Assembly: GCA_002189035.1 (NCBI GenBank)
Contig: NEEC01000021.1
Span: 1,054,001-1,118,000, forward strand
DNA from: Utricularia gibba
Lineage: Eukaryota; Streptophyta; Magnoliopsida; Lamiales; Lentibulariaceae
Direction of reading: 5' to 3'
DNA: 64,000 bases
Positions 21,212-31,750 of this stretch are shown here, piece after piece. Position 1 is the first letter of the stretch. Each line of letters starts with the position of its first letter. A model generated the notes under the pieces. That model ran no database searches, was not told the DNA's origin, and saw only the letters and a program-made list of their open reading frames with translations. The translations under genes were made by a program, and so were the position numbers.

Positions 21212-22810
21212 TCATTCATCGCTTTGGCTCGAAAATTCATCCTTACTTCTGGATGATATTCCAGGATCCCTGTAGCATTTCATCACATTTGAGGCCTCTT
21301 GAATACTCTTGGAAGTGCTTTTTTCCATCTTGTCTGCAAGTATATCCGCTTGCTCAGCAAAACCTGATCCTATAAGCTTATTTCTTAACAATTCACAAGT
21401 TGAAGTATATGGTGGAATCCCTTCATCAATCATCATCTCAAAAAACTTACAGGCTAGCTTAAGTTTACTTCTTTTCCTACAGAGTCCATGGACCATGACA
21501 GCATATGTTGAAACAGAGGGGTAAAATCGAAGGTCTTCCATGTTTTTCCAAATTTCTTCAACCATATCGAACCTCCCTATCCGAATTAGCATTTTGAGAA
21601 CCATATTGTAAGTATGCTTATCAGGTTGGCATCCATCTTCTTCCATCCGTGACATTAGCTTAAGAGCCCTGTTAACTTCATTAAGATCACAATGAAGAGC
21701 TAAAATGGTATTGTAGCTCCATGTATCCGGTTTAGAACCACTCTTGATCATGTCAGACAGAAGCTCATAAGCCTCATCCGTCTTCTGCTTCCTACACAGT
21801 GTCTTGAGGATCCGATTATAGGTAAAAACATTCGGAATAAGATTGTATCTTTCCATTGAATCTAGGACTCTAAATGCTGAATGAAGATCATTGGCATCAC
21901 AATAAGCGTGAATGAAGATCGAATAGGAGTAGGCATCAGGTTCAAAGGCCTTGTTCCTAAGTTCTCGAAACAACTTATACGCTTCATCAACATTCCCTCC
22001 CCTGCACAACGCGTTCATCAAACTATTCAAAGCCAACAAATCAACATCCAATCCTTTCTCAAGCATTTCATCAAACAGTTGCTGCGCATTACTAGATTCG
22101 CCTATGTCACCCCAACCGCGGATCAGGATACTGTAGGTTTTTATACTCGGGCACAACTCACTGCCCTTAACCCTGTCAAAGAGCTCCTGAGCATCCTTAA
22201 CGTGTTTCTTCTTACACAAGGCAAACAAAAGCTGATCAAGGTCATCTAGACATGGTGGAATCCCAAAGTCCACCATCTTGTTATATGCCCTAATTGCATC
22301 ACCAGGCATATTAGCCCTACTGTAAATCCTAAACACAACCCAGAAAATATCCCTCGTAACTTCACAAGATTCACTCTTTTTCATCTCCATCAAAAAATCC
22401 CATAAGATAGCAAACTGCCCACTTCTTCCTAGTACATCTAACACAATGCGATAGCTCTCTTCGCTGTGTCGAAAACCGGGGATTCCCTGAGCCCATACGA
22501 AGAACCTATGAGCTGCAAACCCAAGATTACTGCATCTCTTCAGTACCTGTTCAACAACGTCAACCGAAATTTTCGAAACAAATGGCAAAAGCGCTGATTC
22601 AATGTCGTGATGGGCACTCCTGTAGTCACTGAGAACCCGTGACAACTCATTGACAACATCAGAAACAGGCGCAATGCAATTTGATTCTAGAGAACGGTAC
22701 GGAATCGAGAGAGACAGGACGCCACCGGCGACAATTGACTTGCGCGCCATCCAGTGACTTCCAGGTCGACGAAGAAGCGAATGGAGCAATCCAATCGCCA
22801 TTTTCGCCAT
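21212..22810 (-). CDS. Pentatricopeptide repeat protein, P class, probably mitochondrial
   Basis: An intronless frame of 532 residues. The first 45 residues are rich in R, S, L and G with few acids, which fits an organelle presequence. From about residue 95 the protein is a run of 35-residue PPR motifs. Examples are YSILIRGWGDIGESSNAQQL, YSYSIFIHAYCDANDLHSAF, FTYNRILKTLCRKQKTDEAY and WSYNTILALHCDLNEVNRAL. No E, DYW or SMR extension follows, so it is a P-class protein. This class binds organellar RNA one base per repeat and aids stability, splicing or translation. It resembles the product of Arabidopsis At1g52640 as I remember it. The tail (residues 490-532) is Ser/Lys-rich. The frame has no breaks. 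Confidence 0.93.
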   Translation of the reverse strand: MAKMAIGLLHSLLRRPGSHWMARKSIVAGGVLSLSIPYRSLESNCIAPVSDVVNELSRVLSDYRSAHHDIESALLPFVSKISVDVVEQVLKRCSNLGFAAHRFFVWAQGIPGFRHSEESYRIVLDVLGRSGQFAILWDFLMEMKKSESCEVTRDIFWVVFRIYSRANMPGDAIRAYNKMVDFGIPPCLDDLDQLLFALCKKKHVKDAQELFDRVKGSELCPSIKTYSILIRGWGDIGESSNAQQLFDEMLEKGLDVDLLALNSLMNALCRGGNVDEAYKLFRELRNKAFEPDAYSYSIFIHAYCDANDLHSAFRVLDSMERYNLIPNVFTYNRILKTLCRKQKTDEAYELLSDMIKSGSKPDTWSYNTILALHCDLNEVNRALKLMSRMEEDGCQPDKHTYNMVLKMLIRIGRFDMVEEIWKNMEDLRFYPSVSTYAVMVHGLCRKRSKLKLACKFFEMMIDEGIPPYTSTCELLRNKLIGSGFAEQADILADKMEKSTSKSIQEASNVMKCYRDPGISSRSKDEFSSQSDE

Positions 22811-22869
22811 GTACGATGAAACAACCCGATTACAGAACGAGGAAGCAGAAGAGCTCCAAATGTTCTTGA

Positions 22870-25800
22870 GAACTGTTCTTTCATTCTAAATAGGCCCACA
22901 TTCAAGATATTAATGAGACTTTGGGCCAACTTAACTGGCCCAGAATGATGAAAGCCCAGTAGCCCATTGGATCGACCCATTTGATTCTCTTGTATACAAA
23001 TATTTCTTGAAAAGATATTTTCTAAATTAAAAGTAGTTAATTTTTTTATTAATTTTAATTCTAAAAAAATACTTTTTAATAAGCATTTTTAAAAAATAAA
23101 AATTGAATTTCTATAACTTGTAAAATCTAATAATCAATTTCAAATTCTTATTTTTTTGTAATAAAAATCATTCATATTTAATAACATTTTTAGTAATTTT
23201 CGTAAATGCTGATATAGTTTTCCAAAAATCACTATTATTTTTACGAAAATCAACAATTTGGAGAAACCTAATTCTATGGAAAGCAAAAGCAGCGTTGTTT
23301 CCTTGAAAATGAGACTTCCACGAATAAACCTCATTTCATGTTTTTTCTATGATTTTACTATTCGTTTACCAAAATTGATAAAGTAAATTACAAAAATTTG
23401 TAAAATAAACTTAATAAAGAAAAGACACGTCATTATTTACTGAAATCACTAAAAATATTCTAATAATATTTTAGTATTCATGGTATCATCAATTATTACA
23501 ATTTCACATGTTAAAGAATCAATGGTTACACAATTCCAAATATTTTAAATCTGATCAACAAAACCCAATCATACATTATCGATTTTTCATTTAATCGACA
23601 TACATATGTCAATTAATCAAATGCTCATCATACTATCAACATGTAACACACATAAACTGGCAAATTGGTAGAAGGAATATTCATGGTTTGGTTTTCTACA
23701 TAATGTGTGTGAGATGTTCCACTAAGGTCATGTCGTAAAACGAGTACATCGAAACGCAACTCCCTTCTGGCAAGTTTTCTGCATTGTTAATACGAGAAAT
23801 CAGTGCAGGCAGCTGCAGCAGCAGTAGCAGCAGCAGGAGCAGCAGAAGCAGAAGCAGAAGCAGGTGCAGCAGCAGCAGCAGCAGCAGCCACTGAGCACAT
23901 GGTCCAAGAGAATCGAAAGGAAAACAACACAAGCAAACAAACAAAACCAATTCACATGCACCCACTTGAGCATTTAATGTCACTCTCACAACAGCCCCCC
24001 GCATCTTCCTCCACTCCGATCACACTCCACCGCGCCCGGAGCAGCCGCCTGCCGCTTCCGGTGGGGTTTCCAGCAGTGAATGGCGGCTGGGGTTTCCGGG
24101 AAGATGATCGGAAAACCCTGATTACGATTCAGATATGGATATTCAGGTTCAAAAGGAGTGGGGATTAGAGACAGGATTAAGCAACACATCATAGTTTAGC
24201 GACAAAAATGGTTCCTTTTGAAACATAGGACGAGGATCGTACTGTGTGATACAACAGGGAGGACCATTTGGCCTTCCTCAATCATTACATAAATGTCATT
24301 TTGTATCATTTTGTACAATTTAGACTTGATCTCGTTTGGTATTACATGAAATTTTACTTTATATTAAATATTTTTTGTATTTAAGCCTTATGAAATAAAA
24401 ATTGCATTAGACGAGTTTAGTTACTTGACAAAGTATAATTTATTCCAAAAAAAATTTCTTCTAAATATCTATTATAAATATTTTATAAATCTAATTATAA
24501 AATTTTAGATATGATCCAAGCTAAGGAAGAGTAAAAGAATCTTCTTCAAATCTCACTTTTGTTACGAATGGGATAGTGAAACATTTTACATGAATGGATC
24601 TTTTTTAATTTTACATGAAGCTTTTTTTTAAAGATAAGAACGTAAAACCATGAATATTGAATATTTGAAATACACAATATAGTGCAAACATAAAATAGGT
24701 TATTACAAACTTAAAAAAAATCGTAATTTTCAAATCTTTGATTTTTATGTAAATTAATTTTACTCCTATTAATTATCGAGCAAATTAAAAATTTCTATCA
24801 AACAAATTTTTAGTCTTGATCTAAGATATCGATTTTTTAAGACGAAATAGTTATAAAATTTGAATGATATTTATCCTTTTTTGAATCATTTCAATGAATT
24901 AATTATGCATTCATACAAACTTAGATCATCAAACACTTTGATTAATCGTATCAGTATCCATTGATAGTTTATAAATCGTATTTTTTTTGCTATATATTAA
25001 AAACATTTATATTACAATAAATAGATAAAATTGGGAAACAACCACTTGAACACTGAACCCGGCAATTTATTTTTGTGGGGACTACGTTAGTAACTCTAGG
25101 GTACAAGATTCGAAAGGTGGCCCTATGTGATTGGTTGATATTTTTATTACAATTTTTAATGAAAAAAAGGTGATTTATTGTAGACAAGCCAACTGGCCAA
25201 TTGGCCATGACTATTTATTTGTCTGACTATTTTGCATAGTTTAATGATTGTTTTGTCCCATCACGTTATTGATCAATTATTGCTCCCAAGAAAATAACAA
25301 AATACCCTTTCTACAAAAATAAAATAATATAAAAATCCACTATCTAATAAATAATCTCGAAATTGATGAATAATACGAAAAGGGGTAGGTTTTGGTATTG
25401 CATCACGTTTTGCAAACTGTATTTATGCTCTTAGTGTGGTCATGGTTGTATGAGAATACTAAGGTTAGTGGAAAGGGGCGTAACATGTCGAATACAATAC
25501 GAAAAAACATATAAGATTACGTTTGATTCTTCGATAAATATAAGGAAATCGTTCTATTTCATGTATCAAGAGTTGTTCTAGAAATAATTTCTTATGTAAT
25601 TTTTAAAATGACGAAATATAGTATTTTGTTGAATGCTTGAAGTGTACAATATCAATATCTGCATGAGTTGTAGTGTTTGCATCTATTTCAATTTGAATTT
25701 ATACTTGGAACAATGCCACTTCCACCACCAACTTTTTACAACACATACTACACAAGTAACTCCATCTACTAGTAGTCCCACAAACCTCCCCCATAGCATG

Positions 25801-25900
25801 TGACCTTATACTTTACACACAAACTTGGTTAGCATTCTAAATTCGAGGGAGCACAGTAGTGTCTCGAAATGACGAAAAGACCCTCATCGCCGGTACTCGA
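22870..25900. other. Intergenic, AT-rich, with GC-richer block 23690-24190
   Basis: Mostly A/T-rich spacer. A block at 23690-24190 has more balanced composition, a CAG-type microsatellite and short open frames on both strands (GFPIIFPETPAAIHCWKPHR on the minus strand). I do not recognise a protein. Confidence 0.45.
23804..23894. repeat. (CAG)n-rich imperfect microsatellite
   Basis: CAG/CTG triplets interrupted by AAG, GTG and GAG units. Read in frame it would give poly-Ala/Gln on one strand and poly-Leu on the other, which explains the open frames there. Confidence 0.85.
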
Positions 25901-25908
25901 AAAAATCC

Positions 25909-27991
25909 TTATAACTTGGTGAACACGATGGGTGCACCATGTTGGGGCTGAAGAAGCATTTCAACAGAAGGTGCATGTTGGTAGCTTGGCGCAAGCTCAA
26001 AAGAGAATCTCTGCAATATCATGGACATGGCAAGCTTGGCTTGCAGCATAGCCAAGTTCTGTCCGATGCACCGGCGAGCTCCCATTCCGAAGGGCATTAG
26101 CGCCATCGGATGCTTAGCCGCATGCGCCACTCCTTTAGAAAATCTCCCCGGATTGAACTCATGAGGGTCGTTGCACCATAGCGCCGGATCATGGTGTATG
26201 ACGAGGATCGGAATTAGGAGTTCCGTCCCACCGGAGATTCGGAGGTGCCCCAAATGGACATCCCGCGTCGCCCGCCGGATAATCGCGACGGCCGGCGGGT
26301 ATAGGCGGAGGGATTCGTACAAGATCATGCTCAACTGCAATGGGGAGGAGAGAAGTATGTCATAAAACCGTTGAAAACTAACTTGATATGTAACTAATTT
26401 TATGGTTACTAGAAGATTAGAGTAGTAGAGTAGGATGCGGTGGGGACCACAGGGGAGTAAAAAGAAGTGGTACCGTTTTTAGCTTGGCGAGATCATCTCG
26501 GGGGGGTGTCACGTGCACCGCAAACCCTAAGAACCTCCTCACGTGCCTGTTCCTGCCAGTGCGGGTGCATACTCAGCAACACCGTCGTCCATGTCAGCAG
26601 GTTGGACGTGGTGTGTTTCCCGGCGAAGAAGATGGTCTTGCACTCCTCCGCCACCTCGGCGGCGGTCATCCCGGAAGTGGAATCGCCGGCACCCATCATC
26701 ACCTCGAGCAAGTCACTGGATTTTCCGGGACTGTGCTCTCTGTGGGCGGCGGACTTCCCCCGGAGCTCAATCAGCTTTAAGAGGGAATCCCTGATTTCCC
26801 TCTCTAGTCTCCGGGCGACCCTGTTTTTCCTCGTCGGCAAAAACCTGCTCCAATAGGTTCCCAAAAATTTGATTACTACGACGCCGTTTTGTTCGCCGGG
26901 GAAAGCGGAAAACTGACCTGTGGCCGGGGAAACAGATTTTCTGATACGCTTCGGTGGCGTTGGCCATTTGCTGGGACTGGAGTCGAAAAATGGCGCGCCC
27001 CAAGTCGTAATTCGTGTCCCCAAAAGTGACACGCGTGATCACTTCTTCAACCAAATTTTCAAACCATTTCGAAACCTCCACTTCCACTTTCCCGCCGTCG
27101 CCCATCTTCTCCGACCACTCCGCCACCGCGGTGTCGACGCTCTTCGCTACCATCGGAATCATCAACTGCACATGTGAAACCCAAACTCATTTCCTTGTTA
27201 AGATATCCAACCGAACAAACTAAACTACCTTCAGATTCTCAGCGTGAAAGGCTGGCTGTATTGTTCTTCTGTGGTGAGCCCATTTCTCCCCCTTCAAACT
27301 CAACAGCCCGTCGCCTTCAATCTTCCGGACCAGCGTCGGCGATTCGTTTTTCTCGAAGAACTCCGATTTCGCAATGAAGATGTCTCTAATCAGCGCCGGA
27401 TCGGAAATTGTGAGCCTCGGCGTTGGCCCAAACCACACAATAAAAATTGACCCTGAAGCAGCAGAAGAACAAGAAACAACAGCGGTATCAAAGAAACAGT
27501 AGCAGGGAAATCAAAGACGAGAACAAAACAAAAAAAAAACCGAGGAATCATAATCACAAGCTTCTGTTTTTACCAAAAGAGGAATCACAGAAAGAAAGCC
27601 GATTCTATCAAAATTTTCTCAAGCCAATGGATATAGTGTAGACCCTACAAACAAACAGTTTCTTCTTCACAATCACAAGCTTCTGTCTTTACACCGTACC
27701 GTAAATCTTCTTCCAGTGATGGTAAAAAGAAAGAACTCGAGGGACGATGTTATGCGATCTATTCGTCAAAGATTGGGAAGAAGCAGTGAAATTCAAACTA
27801 GCGAGCTCCTTCAAGTTCCCCAGGAGAAGCCTGTAACCAGGCCCGGAAATCCCCTGTTCTCTGAAATGACGCTCGACTCTTCTGGGAGTCCACCAAACAT
27901 GAGCCGCTAATTTCAGAGCAAAAACAAGCAGAAAATTAGAAACCAGGGTCGTGAAAACCCATCTCATCACCCAAGAGGATTCCACTTCCAT
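25909..27991 (-). CDS. CYP734A: Cytochrome P450, CYP734A (BAS1-type brassinosteroid C-26 hydroxylase), one frame break
   Basis: Five exons: 27991-27700, 27452-27229, 27165-26918, 26844-26474, 26334-25909. The protein has an N-terminal membrane anchor (residues 8-30), then NIVPRVLSFYHHWKKIYG and DGLLSLKGEKWAHHR. FFAGKHTTSNLLTWTTVLLS is the I-helix oxygen-binding region, ESLRLYPP the ExxR helix, FNPGRF the PERF-like box, and FGMGARRCIGQNLA the haem loop with its cysteine. CYP734A enzymes hydroxylate C-26 of brassinolide and castasterone and so inactivate them. Exon 4 changes frame at the G7 run 26500-26506, which is two bases short for both phase and family spacing before RDDLAKLKT. With those bases the protein is 520 residues, the family length. 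It is probably ER-bound. Confidence 0.9.
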
Positions 27992-28026
27992 GGCGGATTT
28001 ATATTCTGGGAGGTGCGAGTATGGCC

Positions 28027-28032
28027 TTTATA
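28027..28032 (-). promoter_or_regulatory. TATA box candidate of the CYP734A gene
   Basis: TATAAA on the minus strand lies 36-41 bases before the ATG. This would give a very short leader, so it may be a decoy. Confidence 0.35.
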
Positions 28033-28049
28033 CAGAGGAGAAGACGATG

Positions 28050-29494
28050 GCTCTGAGCGTGAAGGCTGAGGGCTGAGCAAAAATAAATAGTAAAAAAAGG
28101 TCAACTTATTTGGCATCCAAAAAGAATTAAAAATTCAAAATGGGGGTTGTGAGGGAATTGACGGAAACACCCTTGTGGACATTTCATTTTATTTAGACAG
28201 ACATGAGAATACAGTCACAGCAACAGCATTAATTAGGGGTGTTTCCCGATGGCCTGATCATGTCATGTGGAAGTACAGAGGTAACACTCACCCCACCCCC
28301 ATAACCCAACTCCAACCGTAGCACTAATGTTCATATTTTATAGTCTTGTTCGTGTATCCGAAATACCATATTTCGTCACAAATTACGTTTGTTTGATAGA
28401 CGTATGTTCTAATTGTAAACGTAAAGTTTGGATATTTGAAGTGAACAATATCGTATAAAAAAATTGTGAATTGTGACTATATGGATTTCGTATTATTTGA
28501 ATGAGATTTGGTTTAATATTTTTTTCATATGCTTTTAATATATCTTTCAAATATATAACTATTTTAAAACATATATTCCTAAGATCTATATACCAATCAC
28601 ATTTTCAGTTTTAGTCATATGACACGATACTAATGATTCAAATACATTACTAGTCAAATTATCTTACCAAATGACTCTACAGTGTGCTCATTCATATACA
28701 ACTCTACCTTAAAGGGATATAATCAACTAAATTGCATTCAACTATATACAATTCTATACTATAAGCATTTGATATAATGTTATACAATGAAACTACCTAA
28801 GTGTATTCGCCTATAAACAACTCTATCGAATGAGAGCTCAATCAAATGTCATGCACCGAAATCATCTAAACCTTTGTTTAGAACAATTTTTTTTCTAAAG
28901 TTCATAAATAGTTTTATTATCAAATAACTATTTTATGAACTACATTGCACTATGATACATTGCTTTCTGAATGTCAACACACTCTTGGCATGAAACCCTT
29001 TGTTTATGAGTAGTGATTAGGGTGAGTTAAGTACTCATAAACCTTGATTGAGGTTGTTGTGTGAGCCCCCTACTTAATTGGACACGTGGACCTAGCTATT
29101 CATACTAAAACAAAAGCAATTAACCGGTAGATAGGTTTGATTGATTAATCAAATATGGGCTGGTATTTTTTTTATTATAACCATAAGTTTTATGCAAGTA
29201 TGACAAGAAAATTGAAAAATAAAGTAATGTATACATTGAATCTAGTACGTAGTATAATATCATCTACATTGTTAGGTAAAGGTCGTGATGCTTGGAAGGC
29301 TAAAATATTTGTCTAGATTAAGGACTTGTGTATCTAGAGTTGAGGGTAAGGATAATGACATCCTATATGTGTATGTAGTGACAATGTGTGAAGGTCGAGA
29401 GGTGGAGCTAACATCCAACTTGAGGCTATATGAGCCAGCAATGTGGTTGTGTGAGATGGTCATGGAACACTTTTTGATAGGAGATATTGTATAA
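28050..29494. other. Intergenic, AT-rich, degenerate short repeats
   Basis: No gene seen. Around 28690-28870 three degenerate copies of a unit of about 75 bases can be followed by the pattern ACAACTCTA / CAATTCTA ... AATCA(A/T) ... CAT. Confidence 0.45.
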
Positions 29495-29945
29495 TGTTAG
29501 ACTACCATGTGTAAGGCGAGGGGACTAATGATGATATCTCATATTGATTATGCATGTAAACAAATAAGAGAATATATTCATCTTCATCTTGTATGAAGCC
29601 TTTTTTTAAAAAGAAATACATAAAACTATTGGGATTGAGTATTCGAAATAAATAATAGCATGAGTGATAACATTTGGTATCAAAGCCAAACTTGAACATG
29701 TGCCAATGGTGGGATAAGATACATTCATCAAAGACACTAAGTATTTAAATGAGGGAGAATATAAGACCAAACACCTAATGATGATATCTAACATTAGTTA
29801 AGAGCGAGAGGATGAGATGTGATTAAATAAATGGATTTCATAATCTTGTACGAGAGACTTTTCCTAAAAAAGAATAATATAAAATCGTGATAATTAGATA
29901 TTTAAAATAAACAATATCATAAAAATAAAAACATAGGTTATGACA
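29495..29945 (+). mobile_element. TRIM-like miniature LTR retrotransposon
   Basis: A 178-base block 29495-29672 starts TGTTAG and ends GATAACA. Two bases later comes TGGTATCAAAGCC, one mismatch from the initiator-Met-tRNA primer-binding site typical of plant LTR elements. Then come about 70 bases, a purine tract GAGGGAGAA (29751-29759), and a diverged copy of the block (29760 to about 29933-29945). The two copies share CTAATGATGATATCT, a CTTGTA(C/T) segment and the ATATT..AAATAAA.AATA end. This is terminal repeat, PBS, tiny non-coding interior, PPT, terminal repeat: the plan of a TRIM. No coding capacity. The right end and target-site duplication are unclear. Confidence 0.6.
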
Positions 29946-31130
29946 ACTATAAGACACATTGAGGATGCTTGAGAACAAGAATATGCAATTTCATGTTATG
30001 TTGGTATTTGAGATCAAATAAAAATTTATAAATCTTCAAGCAATACACAGTAAAAACATAAATATCAATAACTAAAGTATAACATCAATTTCTAAAAAAA
30101 AAAACACATGTGTGTGTTCATGCATCACTACAAGTACCCAACATGATCATACTATATCACACAAGAACGTGATTACCTTGATTCTTTTGCATATAAGATT
30201 CAAAAGGTGTAGAATGTACACTCTATTATCTTTCATAATGCATATTTTTATTTTATATTTATATAATATTAAATTTTTCAAAATAAAAAACATATACAAA
30301 TGGGTCAAACTCAATGTTCATAGATAGGCATGGGTTACGTTTTGGAATCCGATTTTAATATACCTATGATACGAACAAACAAATGTATTAACTTTTTTTT
30401 TTCCAGTAGCCAATAAATGCATGTTGTCATGAGGCAGTAGAGGGACCAAGGCATTGATGAGCAGGCTTGCTCATAGATTCTGCCCCTCCTTCCAAACCGA
30501 CGCACCGGAGTGGTACGCTACAGACATTTATATCATGTTCAGCAACTAACTACAGACTTTGGGTTATAACAATTTGGATCGCATCATACACCGTATAAGA
30601 GGTTCTGAATCACAACCGAATTGGGGATTCAACTATATAATATAGAAATTAAGGATTCGATGTATCAGATGAATATATGTGAAATTCCATAGAAATTTAG
30701 AATCAATCTAATTAACAGTGATTTGTAATTTTTTTATATATATACTTGATTATTTTAATTTCATTTTTCGATATAAGATTACTAATTATAATATCCATTC
30801 TCAAATTGAATTGGGTTTAGATCCGGTTAAAACTTGTTTATTTTTTTTATGATTGTGAATAGTACTAATGCACATTGATGAATGAGCATATCTATGTTTT
30901 CAATCCAATAATTCACATTGAGTAGTTCAAATACATGGAGTGTAATCACTAGTAATTAGTTGGATTTAACGTTTTTGAATCCAATACACATATCTTATAT
31001 ACTTGGATTTGATGATTTTTGATTCATCGAATTCCTAATTTCACAACTATCGAAATGAGAAGTGTAGAAGCTGCATGAAAAAATGGAAGATGGGAAAAAT
31101 TCCTCCATTTATACATACCAGTGGAAGGGT
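29946..31130. other. Intergenic, AT-rich
   Basis: No coding frame or RNA gene that I can support. Confidence 0.55.
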
Positions 31131-31750
31131 AGTGCAATGGGTGGTTCTGGGCGAGCTCTCCCTCCCTCCCAGTGTTAGCTTCGCAGTTCTTGGCAATTGG
31201 GATGACATGACATGAGGAGACGTAAGAGGATTAGCAGAGAGGGGAGGTGATGGTAGATGGTGGCATCCACATCCACATCCACATCCATGTGGATGCCAGC
31301 ATGAAGTTAAGCTGTTGTTTTCCCCGACATGCCATGTTTTTCACTCCCTCTGATTTCCATGAAGCCCAGGCATTTACTTTCTGCGTAGAAAACTGTGTGG
31401 TTCGGAAGGGAAGGGAAGGGGAATAGGGAGAGAGAGAGAGAGAGGCACATGGGACACAAGAGAGTGTCAATCGTTGAGAGTTTGTCCCCGAGCCCCAACA
31501 AGGGCTGCCCCACATCCTCGTAATCTTGTCCTAATGTCCCCAAAGCACCATGGCCCCCACGCCATCTCTGACTGCTTAACTGCGCCACTTCTCGACATGA
31601 CTGTAGCCTGTATTCCCATTCCCAATTTGGCATTTCCAGTCCACGCCAACCCCACTCACTTCCCGCCCCTTTTTTCCTTGAAGAGTCAGTACTAAACCAC
31701 ACCCCCCGCCCCCTTCCTCCCCTTGCCCTTCACCGGAGAACCAACATAAC
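31131..31750. other. GC-richer intergenic island with GA/CT tracts
   Basis: Balanced composition contrasting with its flanks. It holds a GAGAGA tract (31424-31445), a C-rich tract (31698-31730) and open frames on both strands (for example minus 31307-31702). None resembles a protein I know. It could be an untranslated exon or promoter of an unseen gene or a non-coding RNA locus. Confidence 0.35.
31261..31298. repeat. Perfect 12-bp inverted repeat with short loop
   Basis: TGGCATCCACAT (31261-31272) pairs with ATGTGGATGCCA (31287-31298). The loop itself is made of further ATCCAC units. Confidence 0.85.

Noticed and set aside
23696-24168. Open frames rich in Ala or Leu on both strands
   Set aside because: They are explained by the CAG microsatellite and lack other protein-like features.
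31290-31305. GCCAGCATGA resembling miR167
   Set aside because: Only ten bases match, the 5' seed differs and there is no proper precursor arm.
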